DNA of 62,922 nucleotides from Saprospiraceae bacterium (GCA_027488135.1 JAIYCH010000047.1:1-62922), one strand, 5' to 3'; shown: positions 22,969 to 32,237, numbered from the stretch's first letter. Numbers and translations are program-made. The notes: generated from the letters alone by a model not told the origin.

Positions 22969-25900
22969 TTAGAATTTAATGTTTAGGTTAAATCCAAAGC
23001 GTTTAGTGGTCGGTGTTTCAAAACTTGATGAACCCTGACGACCTGTGTATTGATCTAAATCTACGTCCTTGCTTTCAGCAAAATAAAGTAAGTTACGACC
23101 TACAAAAGACAAAGTAACTTCCTGGAAGAAACTACCAGGTTTCATTGGCACCTGATAAGTAATAACTACTTCTCTTAATTTTGCAAAAGAACGGCTCATT
23201 AAATTATTTTCGTCATCCTGATAGTAGCGGCTAATCCAGTCTTGTAGGAAAGTTTTGGTTTCATTTGGCTTGAATTGAAGCTCGCTGTAGTTGGTTATAT
23301 TACCATATATATCCGTTTTGATAGAAGCAGTATTGGCCAGTTGAACCCCTTGACCCAACCAGGTACGATTACCTTTGGTGTCCTCAAGACGAGCATTTGC
23401 CATGTCTCCCTGAACCGTTGCAATGTGACGACCGCCTCTGAAAGTTTGTCTTTGTACATAGTTAGAAATTACACCCCCTTGTCTTCCATCAAACTGGAAA
23501 GAAACGGACCAGTTCTTATAAGAAAAACGGTTAATTAAACCCCAAACAAAGTCAGGATCCAAATGTCCTAAAAATTTACGTGCATTTCCGTTTACAGAAG
23601 CAACCCTAACAGGTCTTCCGCCACCGTCATTTATAATCTGACCATCCTGTGTGAATAAATAACCTGAAGTATAAAATTTATCTACCCTTTCACCAATCTG
23701 CTGGAATGGAGACAATTCTGTTAACTCAACACCTTTGTCGTCCTTATAAAATGAAGCCCATCTCTCTCTAAATGTAGATATGTTTAATTCCGGGTTCCAA
23801 CGGAATTTACTAGAAGAACCTTTATTTGGGTCAGCTTTTAATACCAATTCCAATCCCTTTCTTCTCGTAGAAATACCATTTACCAACTGGCCTGTATAAC
23901 CTGTAGCCTCAGAAATAGGTCTTGCAAAAGTTCTTGGACCTTCTAATATGTTGAAATAAGTAAATTCTACATTCAACTTATTTTTTAACATACCTAAATC
24001 AAATCCCATTTCAATTTCAGATCTTGAATTTCTCTGTAAGCTTGGATTACCTAAAGTATTTGAATAGTAAGCTGCAGGATTATTATTATAACCTATTTGA
24101 GTACTATAAACAGTTGAATTACCATAGTTTGGACCATCATAAGATGAGAAATAAGTATCGCCATAACCTAGAGGATTACCTCCAAATGGCGCAGCTGCAG
24201 TACCAACAGTAGAAGAGGTAAGACCATCTTTTACATTGGCGTAAGCACCACGTAATTTTAAGAAAGTAATAGGTCCTAAATCAACCAATTCTGTAATAAT
24301 ACTATTTGCACCTAAAGAAGGATAGTAAAAAGTCTGATTACCAACTGGTAATGTTGATATTTTATCTACTCTACCTGTGTGTGTAATATTTAAGATATTT
24401 CCAAGTGATACATCAGCTGAATAATATGCACTGGCAACGCCCATCTTAGACTCAAAGCTGAATACTCTGGCTGGATTCAAGGAATTCGTGAAAGAATAAA
24501 CACCCGGTGTGATTAAATAATCAGTAGATGCATAATTACTTCTGTAGGAAAATGAACGAATGTTTGCACCACCTAATAGATTTACACCTATCTTACCAAA
24601 AGACTCATTGTAAGTTAAAAGTACGTCAGTATTATTTTCAAATAATGATCGTCTATCTTCTCTATAATCACCTTTACGCTCGTCACGACCGTAAGAACCT
24701 GCAGAATAAGGGAATTTTTCGTCTCTCAATAAATCGTAAGATGTAATGGAGGTACGACCAACCAATTTAAGTTTGTCAGTAAATGAGTAGGTAAGACTTC
24801 CGTAACCATACACATCATTTTTGTAATGTCCACGTAACCATTCCTTTGACATGAACCAAGGATTGTTATAACGCTGGTATTCTGCATAAATCTGCTGAAC
24901 ACCTTCTTTACCTTCCTGCCAGTAGTTTTTCATATCATCAACATCCCAGTCAGCACCTGCCCAGGTAACGATGTTATAAATAATAGAGTTTGGACCGTAG
25001 TTTGCGTCTGGAAAATTGTCAGAATACTGTCTGTTATAATTTATATTAGACTCGAAACGAAGTTTTTTAGTAAAATCAAAACCTAACGTTGCGTTAAAAT
25101 TTAAAATATTAAGATTAGTATTAGGTACGATACCTTGCTGGTAGTTGTGTCCCATGGAAAAACGCATATCATAACGTTCGCCAGAACTTGCCACAGCAAA
25201 GCTGTTTTTTGCTAAAACACCAGGTTGTAAAAATCTTGTAAGATTATCTTTTCCTCTGGCTGTAAAAGGCGTAGGAATTCTTTTTCCAGTTACTGGATCA
25301 ATTGGGCTGTCATATTGAGCAATCAAACGACCATCTAATGGAGGACCCCAAACGTCATAATCACCATCATTTTTTCCTCCACCTTTTCCATCTACGAATT
25401 CATAAATACCGTGATCACCAGGGCCATATAAATCCTGTACTTTAGGAATAGCATTGAAACCGTCTTCCATCATGGTAGAAGAGTTGAATTCTACAGTAAA
25501 ACCTTTCTTTTTACCCGTTCCTCTTTTGGTAGTAATAATGATAGCACCATTACGCCCACGAAATCCGTAAAGAGCTGCTGCAGTAGCACCTTTTAGTACG
25601 GTAAAAGTTTCAATATCATCGGAGTTAATGTTCCAGGTATCAGAATTAATAGGAACACCATCTACAACGTATAATAAATCGGAACTACCTCTTAATAAAA
25701 CATTAGGACGACGTAGAAGCTCAGGCGAAGTACCAATAGTCAAACCAGCCACCTTACCAACTAATCCGTTAATATTGTTAGGTTCTCTTGCCTTAACCAA
25801 TTGAGAACCATCTACACTTTGAATAGCGGTAGTAATTCTTTTTTTTTTTTTTTTAATACCTAAAGCGGTAACGGTAACTTCAGTCAAGCCTAAAGCAGCT

Positions 25901-26220
25901 TCTTCCAGATACACAAGGATATTTGTTTGACCATCCACCATTATTTCTTTTTCAGCGAAGCCTACATAAGAGATAATCAAGGCGTTTTCTCCTTGGTTCA
26001 AAGAAATTGAAAATTTTCCATCAAGATCGGTTACCGTTCCTGTAGAAGATCCCTTTACCAAAACGTTGGCGCCGATAATGGGGGTTTCGGTTCCTTGCTC
26101 ATAAACGGTTCCCTGAACTGTCTTTTGAGAAAAACCATTTAAAGCAAATAACATACCGCTGCACATAATAAATACAGACAATAAGTTGCTTTTTTTAAAC
26201 TTTTGTGTAAAAAAATGCAT
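22969..26220 (-). CDS. SusC/RagA-type TonB-dependent receptor 1
   Basis: 1083 residues. A signal peptide (MCSGMLFALNGFSQ) is followed by a carboxypeptidase-regulatory-like domain (VQGTVYEQGTETPIIGANVL … ALIISYVGFAEKEI), then the plug (GLVGKVAGLTIG … VLLRGSSDLLYVVDGVPI … ALYGFRGRNGAIIITTK) and the barrel ending in FGFNLNIKF. It imports ligands captured by the SusD next to it, powered by TonB. It is of the usual length. The poly-A tract at codons 123-128 (see separate entry) encodes KKKKK-R and is a likely slippage point. The accompanying sulfatase hints at a sulfated ligand, but the two units have separate transcripts. Confidence 0.92.
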   Translation of the reverse strand: MHFFTQKFKKSNLLSVFIMCSGMLFALNGFSQKTVQGTVYEQGTETPIIGANVLVKGSSTGTVTDLDGKFSISLNQGENALIISYVGFAEKEIMVDGQTNILVYLEEAALGLTEVTVTALGIKKKKKRITTAIQSVDGSQLVKAREPNNINGLVGKVAGLTIGTSPELLRRPNVLLRGSSDLLYVVDGVPINSDTWNINSDDIETFTVLKGATAAALYGFRGRNGAIIITTKRGTGKKKGFTVEFNSSTMMEDGFNAIPKVQDLYGPGDHGIYEFVDGKGGGKNDGDYDVWGPPLDGRLIAQYDSPIDPVTGKRIPTPFTARGKDNLTRFLQPGVLAKNSFAVASSGERYDMRFSMGHNYQQGIVPNTNLNILNFNATLGFDFTKKLRFESNINYNRQYSDNFPDANYGPNSIIYNIVTWAGADWDVDDMKNYWQEGKEGVQQIYAEYQRYNNPWFMSKEWLRGHYKNDVYGYGSLTYSFTDKLKLVGRTSITSYDLLRDEKFPYSAGSYGRDERKGDYREDRRSLFENNTDVLLTYNESFGKIGVNLLGGANIRSFSYRSNYASTDYLITPGVYSFTNSLNPARVFSFESKMGVASAYYSADVSLGNILNITHTGRVDKISTLPVGNQTFYYPSLGANSIITELVDLGPITFLKLRGAYANVKDGLTSSTVGTAAAPFGGNPLGYGDTYFSSYDGPNYGNSTVYSTQIGYNNNPAAYYSNTLGNPSLQRNSRSEIEMGFDLGMLKNKLNVEFTYFNILEGPRTFARPISEATGYTGQLVNGISTRRKGLELVLKADPNKGSSSKFRWNPELNISTFRERWASFYKDDKGVELTELSPFQQIGERVDKFYTSGYLFTQDGQIINDGGGRPVRVASVNGNARKFLGHLDPDFVWGLINRFSYKNWSVSFQFDGRQGGVISNYVQRQTFRGGRHIATVQGDMANARLEDTKGNRTWLGQGVQLANTASIKTDIYGNITNYSELQFKPNETKTFLQDWISRYYQDDENNLMSRSFAKLREVVITYQVPMKPGSFFQEVTLSFVGRNLLYFAESKDVDLDQYTGRQGSSSFETPTTKRFGFNLNIKF
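25839..25854 (-). repeat. 16-nt homopolymer (A on coding strand) inside SusC 1
   Basis: Sixteen consecutive A residues on the coding strand span codons 123-128, just before the plug. At the assembled length the frame is intact. A gain or loss of one base would truncate the receptor. Confidence 0.9.
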
Positions 26221-26249
26221 AAATTTGTTTTTAGTTAAAGTAAATTAGA

Positions 26250-26284
26250 GAGGGGTGTAATCATTTTTAAATGATACACTCCTC
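26250..26284. other. Imperfect inverted repeat upstream of SusC 1
   Basis: A stem of about 15 bp with one bulge and one mismatch (gaggggtgt… with …acactcctc) lies between the transporter gene's 3' end and the SusC 1 start. It lacks a T-run on either strand, so it is either a weak terminator or an operator. Confidence 0.35.
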
Positions 26285-26318
26285 AATTTTCAACACAAAT
26301 ATGACAGGGTAATACTAA

Positions 26319-27590
26319 CTAACTAACAATTTTACGTGAACTAATTGTTAATTTTCGCTGGAAATAAATAATAGACATTATTAAAAATAAAATAGCAAAA
26401 ATTGAAAATAGAATCAGACAATATTTAAAATATATGATTACCGATGTTTTAGGTATTAATTCTTTCGAGAAAAGTAAAAACACATAGCCTATATAGCCCA
26501 TGCTATCAACTATGTACATAAAAAACCCAATATTCCCTTCCTGTCTGAAAGTGGCAATGAGGCGTTCAAAAACAGTGGTGTGAATGGTAACGTAAGGTAT
26601 ATAAATACCTAAGCCTGAAAGCACCATAAACCAAAATCCATCCATTCCACGCCATTGTGCGAACAAGGCCAGTAAGATGAGTAAAAAACCTATGTTACAT
26701 AATATCAAGCTGAAAAAAAAGGCCTTTTTATTGCTTTTGATTAAAACGATGAGCGCATGAGATAAAATAATCCCTAAGGCTATCCATAGTTCCGAGTAGA
26801 TAAAAATGGAGGGAATACCTTTATAATTTAATCCTTGCCAGATTTCCAAGGCAAAATCGGCTCTAAAACTCCTTAGCAGGGTGATAAGCAAAAAGGCAAT
26901 ACCAATGAAAAAGATTCCCCAGCCAAAGCGCTTCAATATAACAACCCTTTCCTTACCAGACAAAGGTGTTCTTTTCACCCGGTGAGCTTCATCTTCGAGG
27001 CTCGGAGGCGGAATTTTTGTTAGCATCCAGATAAAAAACAAAGTGGGTAAAATAAACAAAAATCCAGCCAGGCCCGGCATCCAAAAAGGAGAAATTCCCA
27101 TTTGAAGTAAGTAGCTTCCTACTGTTTTTGTGAACCCGTCCGCTAAAATAAAGCTAATACATAAACCTGCAATGAGTGCTTCGGTCATTTTCCTTCCCTC
27201 CAGATAACTCTGTACAATACCGTAAACCATACCTAAGGGCAAGCCGTTGAGAAATAAGAAAATGATACCTAAAGACGGCGGAACCAGACCAAAACCAATG
27301 AGCATAAGTTGGGCAAAAAGAATGAAACCAATAAGGATTTTAGTCCTGTTTTGATTCCCCAGTTCGGAAATTACTTTAATGCCAATGAATTTAGATAAAG
27401 CATAACCTATGATTTGCGAGGAAACCAACACTGTTTTATAGCCAATTCCCCAAAGCAAATAACCATCAAAATCGGCGGCTGTGTAGGGCTTTCTAAATCC
27501 ATACATACAAAAATATGTCCCAAAAGCAGCCAAAATGGCCCAAACAGGGTGTCGATAGAGTATATCTGGTCTTAGCGACGACAAACTCAT
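26319..27590 (-). CDS. DUF5690 family MFS-type transporter
   Basis: 423 residues, about 12 membrane spans. The N-terminal text HPVWAILAAFGTYFCMYGFR KPYTAADFDG marks the DUF5690 branch of MFS carriers. Its ATG overlaps the stop of the PhnZ-like gene by 4 nt (ATGA), so it is the last gene of the phosphonate operon and probably imports the organophosphonate, likely 2-aminoethylphosphonate or a derivative. Assignment of substrate is from context only. Confidence 0.8.
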   Translation of the reverse strand: MSLSSLRPDILYRHPVWAILAAFGTYFCMYGFRKPYTAADFDGYLLWGIGYKTVLVSSQIIGYALSKFIGIKVISELGNQNRTKILIGFILFAQLMLIGFGLVPPSLGIIFLFLNGLPLGMVYGIVQSYLEGRKMTEALIAGLCISFILADGFTKTVGSYLLQMGISPFWMPGLAGFLFILPTLFFIWMLTKIPPPSLEDEAHRVKRTPLSGKERVVILKRFGWGIFFIGIAFLLITLLRSFRADFALEIWQGLNYKGIPSIFIYSELWIALGIILSHALIVLIKSNKKAFFFSLILCNIGFLLILLALFAQWRGMDGFWFMVLSGLGIYIPYVTIHTTVFERLIATFRQEGNIGFFMYIVDSMGYIGYVFLLFSKELIPKTSVIIYFKYCLILFSIFAILFLIMSIIYFQRKLTISSRKIVS

Positions 27591-28165
27591 AAACTTTCCC
27601 CTAAAAAGTAAAGACGCAGAGATACTGCTATATTTTTTTCAAAATCTTCCACCGGCGCCGTAGTTAATTCTTTTACTTTAGCCTGATCATCCCATTTTCT
27701 CAACATAACAGCATCAGAAAAAAATGGATTTTGTTCGAAGGCGCTTACTTCTGCTGAAGACATTAAGCCACCTTGTAATACTAAACTTTGTTTAGAAGGC
27801 TCACTTAATAAGGAATAATAGGTTTCTTCCGTGGAAGAGAGATACCTTTTTGCCATGACATGCAAGCGAACAGGTTCCGTCACTGCCTCTGGAAAATATT
27901 TTCTTAAAAAAACAGCTGCTTTATTTTCATGCACATCATCTATTCCCTTTAGGGGAGCATCATTAGGTAAATCATGCAATAAATGCCCTATATCGTGCAA
28001 TAAAGCGGCCGTTATTAATTGATCTGACGCACTATTTTCCCTAGCTAAAGTGGCAGTTTGTAAGGCGTGCTCCAACTGAGTCACTGCTTCTCCCCCGTAT
28101 TCGGAATGTCCTTTGTCGTTAAACAAATTCATAATAGACGCAATAATATCTTTTTTAGTCTCCAT
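27587..28165 (-). CDS. phnZ: PhnZ-like HD-domain phosphonate oxygenase
   Basis: 192 residues. The HD-fold mixed-valence di-iron ligands of PhnZ are all readable: H33, H57-D58 (LLHDIGHL), H79 (DDVHENK), H102 (VRLHVMAK) and D159/D160 (RKWDD). The substrate-sensing Y23 and E26 in SEYGGE and K106 also match PhnZ numbering as I recall it. PhnZ oxidatively cleaves 2-amino-1-hydroxyethylphosphonate to glycine and phosphate. The usual partner PhnY (2-OG hydroxylase) is not in this window. It may be supplied elsewhere, or this enzyme may act on another alpha-hydroxyphosphonate. It sits between PhnX-like and transporter genes. Confidence 0.85.
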   Translation of the reverse strand: METKKDIIASIMNLFNDKGHSEYGGEAVTQLEHALQTATLARENSASDQLITAALLHDIGHLLHDLPNDAPLKGIDDVHENKAAVFLRKYFPEAVTEPVRLHVMAKRYLSSTEETYYSLLSEPSKQSLVLQGGLMSSAEVSAFEQNPFFSDAVMLRKWDDQAKVKELTTAPVEDFEKNIAVSLRLYFLGESL

Positions 28166-28207
28166 GCCTTTAAATATAACTATTCATTAAATAATCAATA
28201 ACTCAGT

Positions 28208-28954
28208 CTATTTTAAAATTACCTCGTGGCCTTCCAAAAACTCGGGTAATTGAGCCAGGGAAGCTAAAAGACCATGATTAGGATATTCTTCCAATGATTC
28301 CTTAGTGTGAGTACCATTTAAAACACCTAATGAAAATTGACATTTAGCTGCATTGCCAGACAATATATCTGAAGGTGTATCCCCAATATTTGCCACTTCC
28401 TGCGGGTCTTTGATGTTGAATATTTCCATTGCCTTAAATATCATACCTGGATTGGGCCTGCCTACCCCACCTGTTTCATCAGGAGTAAGGGAAAGATCAA
28501 TTACTGCCTTTCCAGTATAATTAAAATATACCTCATCCAGGTGTTTGTCCCAACCCAATCTATTCAGAATGATATTTGTTACTTTTCTATAAAAACCGGT
28601 CGTTAGCGCTATTTTTATTCCTTTACTCCGAAGCCAAAGCAACGTTTCTTCTGCTTTAAATGCAGGAAAAACAGGCTGAGTCAAATAGTGATTTTCTAAA
28701 ATTTCCTTAAAAGATTGAAAGGTTTTATCTACATTAACAGCAAAATCAGGATGATCTTTTCCCAGATATTCTTCCCAAAGTGTATTTATGACAATCAATT
28801 TAGGGATTCCCTGCAAATCGTTTACCCGTTGGGGTGTAGTTTTTAAGTTTGATTCCTTCGCTGCTTTTAAGAAACAGTCCTCTACTTCATTTTTATCCCT
28901 GACAGTGGTTCCAGCCATATCTAAAACCATCAATTTTATTTTCGTCATCCTCAA
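28208..28954 (-). CDS. Phosphonatase-like HAD hydrolase (PhnX-like)
   Basis: 248 residues. The HAD nucleophile D12 lies in LDMAGTTVRD, the DMAGTT form being typical of phosphonoacetaldehyde hydrolases, and GDTPSD gives the C-terminal metal site. K52 in LQGIPKLIVI sits where the Schiff-base Lys of PhnX is expected. This corresponds to the 'phosphonatase-like' family (TIGR03351) that accompanies TIGR03364 flavoproteins. Predicted reaction: hydrolysis of phosphonoacetaldehyde or a close analogue to phosphate. First gene of the minus-strand operon, with a -7 box directly upstream. Start could be the second Met (MTKIKLMV). Confidence 0.83.
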   Translation of the reverse strand: MRMTKIKLMVLDMAGTTVRDKNEVEDCFLKAAKESNLKTTPQRVNDLQGIPKLIVINTLWEEYLGKDHPDFAVNVDKTFQSFKEILENHYLTQPVFPAFKAEETLLWLRSKGIKIALTTGFYRKVTNIILNRLGWDKHLDEVYFNYTGKAVIDLSLTPDETGGVGRPNPGMIFKAMEIFNIKDPQEVANIGDTPSDILSGNAAKCQFSLGVLNGTHTKESLEEYPNHGLLASLAQLPEFLEGHEVILK

Positions 28955-28973
28955 ATTATTTAAAAATTAACAT

Positions 28974-28981
28974 CAAAGCTA
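28974..28981 (-). promoter_or_regulatory. -7 box (TAGCTTTG) of the phosphonate operon
   Basis: On the minus strand TAGCTTTG fits TAnnTTTG, 20 nt upstream of the PhnX-like start codon. The 123-nt divergent region also serves the TIGR03364 gene, so both directions may be controlled together. Confidence 0.45.
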
Positions 28982-29077
28982 CCATATTTAATATTTAATT
29001 TCTATTTGCCAAAGCACAAACATTTACCTTTACCAAAAGAATTAATCTTCTCTTAATCTTAGAAACTGTGGATTAAC

Positions 29078-30193
29078 ATGAACAAAGATCATTTTGATAT
29101 CGCCATCGTTGGCGGAGGCATCATCGGATTGGCCCAGGCGTGGGAAAGAGCTAAAAAAGGACAGAAAGTAATCCTTTTTGAAAGGAATCCTCAAGCGCAG
29201 GGAGCTTCCATCAGAAATTTTGGTATGATTTGGCCTATTGGTCAACCTACCGATAGTTATCCCGTAGCTTTAAAATCGAGGGAAATATGGCTGGAGCTCG
29301 CGGAAAAGGCAAATTTCTGGGCTGCTCCGACGGGTTCATTGCACCTGGCCTATCATGAGGATGAATGGGCCATATTAAATGAATTCCATGCGTTGTACCA
29401 TAACAATCCCTATTCGATTGAATTACTGACCCCTGAAATGGTGAGTCAAAAAAGTGCCGCTGTAAAAACAAAAGGGTTGTTTGGAGCTATGTTCAGTTCA
29501 ACGGAGGTAAATGTGGATCCTCGCCAGACTGTCTGGCAAATGCATAAATACTTAAAAGAGGTCTTGAACGTACACATTGAGTACAAAACCGTCATTTCAG
29601 CTGTTGATTTTCCACGCTTGTACAGTGGCAAAAAAGTCTGGCAGGCCGATAAAATAATCCTTTGTACCGGTGAAGATCTGGAGACCTTATATCCTGAATA
29701 TTACCAGTCGTTAGATTTAGTAAAATGCAAATTACAGATGATGCGGACCGCCTCCCAACCATCTGACTGGTCATTGGGTGCAAATTTAGCTGCTGGACTG
29801 ACCCTCCTACACTATGAATCGTTTTTGCCCTGCCCTTCCCGGGAAATTTTGAAAAAAAGGATAGAAAATGAATCTCCTGAATATTTAAAAAGAGGCATTC
29901 ACGTCATGGCTTCGCAATCAGCTTACAACGAATTAACCTTAGGGGACAGCCACCATTACGGAGATACTATACTACCATTTGATGATCAAAAGACAAATGA
30001 TCTTATTCTTCAATATTTAGATTCTTTTGCTCAATTTCCCCATCCTGAAATTCAGTCATTCTGGAATGGCACTTATGTTAAAAAACCCAATTCAAAATGG
30101 CATATTGGTGAGGTAGAACCTGGAGTTCAGGCCGTTACTGGCGTCGGAGGTGCCGGCATGACCTTGTCTTTTGGACTTGCTGATTTAACATAA
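29078..30193 (+). CDS. TIGR03364 FAD-dependent oxidoreductase of phosphonate catabolism
   Basis: 371 residues in the D-amino-acid-oxidase/DAO family. FAD-binding GGGIIGLAQAWERAKKG and ASIRNFGMIWPIGQP near the N-terminus are characteristic of the TIGR03364 family, which travels with PhnX-like hydrolases. It ends in the C-terminal GVGGAGMTLSFGLA. TIGR03364 flavoproteins are reported to oxidise N-methylated aminoethylphosphonate to phosphonoacetaldehyde; I recall the name PbfD for characterised members. Divergent from the phosphonate operon. This would supply the substrate for the adjacent PhnX-like enzyme. Confidence 0.83.
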   Translation: MNKDHFDIAIVGGGIIGLAQAWERAKKGQKVILFERNPQAQGASIRNFGMIWPIGQPTDSYPVALKSREIWLELAEKANFWAAPTGSLHLAYHEDEWAILNEFHALYHNNPYSIELLTPEMVSQKSAAVKTKGLFGAMFSSTEVNVDPRQTVWQMHKYLKEVLNVHIEYKTVISAVDFPRLYSGKKVWQADKIILCTGEDLETLYPEYYQSLDLVKCKLQMMRTASQPSDWSLGANLAAGLTLLHYESFLPCPSREILKKRIENESPEYLKRGIHVMASQSAYNELTLGDSHHYGDTILPFDDQKTNDLILQYLDSFAQFPHPEIQSFWNGTYVKKPNSKWHIGEVEPGVQAVTGVGGAGMTLSFGLADLT

Positions 30194-30244
30194 AAATCAT
30201 ATTTATATAATATCGATAACCACCTCATTCTAAAGTCTGGGTTA

Positions 30245-30331
30245 TACTTTTGCAACCATATTGCTGATGTTAATTAGTGTTTTTTCATACAATCTGGTTG
30301 ACCTGAACCTTCACGTGGTTCAGGTTTTTTT
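30245..30331 (+). ncRNA. Candidate small RNA (promoter box plus intrinsic terminator)
   Basis: A -7 box TACTTTTG (30245-30252) implies a start near 30259. About 70 nt on, a perfect 9-bp hairpin (ACCTGAACC with GGTTCAGGT, 30301-30325) is followed by seven T. No open frame lies between. The unit could be a free ~70-nt RNA, or the hairpin may simply terminate the upstream flavoprotein transcript. Confidence 0.35.
30301..30331 (+). terminator. Intrinsic terminator after the TIGR03364 gene
   Basis: 9-bp perfect stem, 7-nt loop (TTCACGT) and a T-run at 30325-30331. It is placed about 110 nt after the flavoprotein stop and 80 nt before the BtaA gene. Confidence 0.8.
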
Positions 30332-30408
30332 ACATTCATTTAATATTCAGATAATCATTAAATAATATTAGGCATTTACCTTTATTTTTTTTTAAAAATA
30401 ATTGTATT

Positions 30409-31566
30409 ATGACTGCTATTCATCATTTCCGGGATCAGTTTTTTAAACAGATTCATACTTCCAATTTAGTATATAATACTTGCTGGGAAGATCCCAGATG
30501 CGATAGGCAGTTACTGCAAATAAATGAAGAAAGTAAACTTTGTATGATAACCAGTGCAGGATGTAATGCGTTGGATTATCTGCTTGATAATCCAAAGGAA
30601 ATACATTGCGTGGATATGAATCCCCGACAAAATGCGCTGTTAAATTTAAAAAAGTCGGCATTTAAAGAAACGGAACATCCTATATTATTTGAGTTATTTG
30701 GAGAGGGTAATACAATCGATTTTAAACACCTGTTAAATAAATATTTATCCAGATCCCTGACAGAAAACGACCTACAATACTGGCAACAAAAAGCAAATTA
30801 TTTTGTGGCGGACAAAAATAAAGGTAGTTTTTATTACCATGGAACGTCTGGATTAATTGCTTGGTGGTTTAAAAATTTTTTAAGTCTTACCCCAACCTTG
30901 AAAGCAGACCTTAAGAAAATATTTTCCTCCACATCGTTAGAAGAACAGAAAGAGAAATATGTGGGTATAGAAAGGAAAATATTCTCTCCCTTTTTTCAGT
31001 GGCTTACCAGTCGTCATACTGTTTTAACGATGGCAGGAGTGCCAAGAGCACAAAGAAATTTGATTCAAGCCGATAATCCTGGAGGCGTCAAATCCTTTAT
31101 TTTAAATAGTTTAAAGCATGTATTTACAAAAATACCGTTGCAGGATAATTATTTTTGGCATGTCTATTTATTTGGGAAATACACGCGCGATTGTTGTCCA
31201 AATTATCTGAAGCCAGAAAATTTTGAGCCACTAAAGAAAACGGTTAACAAAATCAGCACCTATTCCCAGACCATCACTTCTTTCCTAACTGAAAATCCCG
31301 GAACTTATTCTCATTTCATCCTTTTAGACCATTTGGACTGGCTTGCTTATCATAATCCAGAGGCCATGCGGGAAGAATGGGAAATAATGCTTAAAAATAG
31401 TGCACCAGGCACTAAATTTCTCCTCCGTTCCGCGGCAACGCATTTACATTTTATTCCTGATTTTGTACATGATGCGATTGATTTTTCAAATAAAGAAACG
31501 CTCATTCAGCATAACTTAGACCGGGTTGGAACCTACGGTAGTGTGCATTTAGGCATTGTAAAATAA
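30409..31566 (+). CDS. btaA: BtaA-type diacylglycerol 3-amino-3-carboxypropyl transferase (DUF3419)
   Basis: 385 residues of the DUF3419 family. Hallmarks are VYNTCWEDPRCDRQLL near the N-terminus, the SAM-binding MITSAGCNALDYLLD … HCVDMNPRQ, and late LLDHLDWLAYHNPE…LRSAA. BtaA moves the 3-amino-3-carboxypropyl group from S-adenosylmethionine to diacylglycerol, the first step of the betaine lipid DGTS. It is followed after 6 nt by a methyltransferase of BtaB type, so the operon probably makes DGTS, a phosphorus-free membrane lipid that replaces phospholipids under phosphate limitation. Location between phosphonate and phytate genes supports this. Confidence 0.87.
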   Translation: MTAIHHFRDQFFKQIHTSNLVYNTCWEDPRCDRQLLQINEESKLCMITSAGCNALDYLLDNPKEIHCVDMNPRQNALLNLKKSAFKETEHPILFELFGEGNTIDFKHLLNKYLSRSLTENDLQYWQQKANYFVADKNKGSFYYHGTSGLIAWWFKNFLSLTPTLKADLKKIFSSTSLEEQKEKYVGIERKIFSPFFQWLTSRHTVLTMAGVPRAQRNLIQADNPGGVKSFILNSLKHVFTKIPLQDNYFWHVYLFGKYTRDCCPNYLKPENFEPLKKTVNKISTYSQTITSFLTENPGTYSHFILLDHLDWLAYHNPEAMREEWEIMLKNSAPGTKFLLRSAATHLHFIPDFVHDAIDFSNKETLIQHNLDRVGTYGSVHLGIVK

Positions 31567-31572
31567 CCTATA

Positions 31573-32199
31573 ATGAAAACCCAACATAAAACACTGGAAC
31601 AAACGCTTTCCAGTTATTACCAATTACATGCCCCCATTTATGATCTGACCAGGTGGAGTTTTTTATTTGGCCGTATTGATATCTTAAAGAAATTACAGAC
31701 ACCCAAAAAACCTTATCATATATGGGAAATAGGCTGTGGAACGGGTAAAAACTTATCCTTTTTGTTAAAAAAACACCCTACCATTAGCTGTTTAGGCCTT
31801 GACATGTCCAGTGAAATGATTCAAATTGCTCAAAAGAAGTTAAAGAAATATGACAAGATTTGTTCTATTTTGAATACCACTTACAAAGTGAATCATACGG
31901 AAGATTGGGAAAAACCGGACCTTATCCTTTTCTCTTATTCCCTGAGCATGATTAATCCGGGTTGGGAAGAACTTCTTGAACAAGCCCAAAAGGACCTTAA
32001 ACCTGGTGGTCATATTGCGGTGGTTGATTTCCACCAATCTACTTTTTCCGGATTTAAAAAATGGATGGGCGTCAATCACGTGGAGATGAACGGGCATTTG
32101 CTGCCAGCCCTGGAAAAGCTGTTTACCCCAACACAAAAAGAAATAAAATCGGCTTATTTCGGAATATGGCAGTACCTGCTTTTTGTAGGTAAGAAATAA
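31573..32199 (+). CDS. btaB: BtaB-type SAM-dependent N-methyltransferase
   Basis: 208 residues, class I methyltransferase: motif I EIGCGTGKNLSFLLK, motif II LGLDMSSEMIQIAQKKL, motif IV DLILFSYSLSMINPGW, and GGHIAVVDFHQS. In DGTS synthesis BtaB adds three methyl groups to the homoserine amine made by BtaA. The 6-nt spacing from the BtaA-type gene supports that pairing. A strong terminator follows at 32290-32330. Confidence 0.82.
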   Translation: MKTQHKTLEQTLSSYYQLHAPIYDLTRWSFLFGRIDILKKLQTPKKPYHIWEIGCGTGKNLSFLLKKHPTISCLGLDMSSEMIQIAQKKLKKYDKICSILNTTYKVNHTEDWEKPDLILFSYSLSMINPGWEELLEQAQKDLKPGGHIAVVDFHQSTFSGFKKWMGVNHVEMNGHLLPALEKLFTPTQKEIKSAYFGIWQYLLFVGKK

Positions 32200-32237
32200 A
32201 AAAAGGAGGCCCTGGCGGCAAAAATCTATAGACATGC

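Noticed and set aside
26250-26284. Strong terminator between the transporter and SusC 1
   Set aside because: The stem has a bulge and a mismatch, and no T-run follows on either strand. It is listed only as an inverted repeat.
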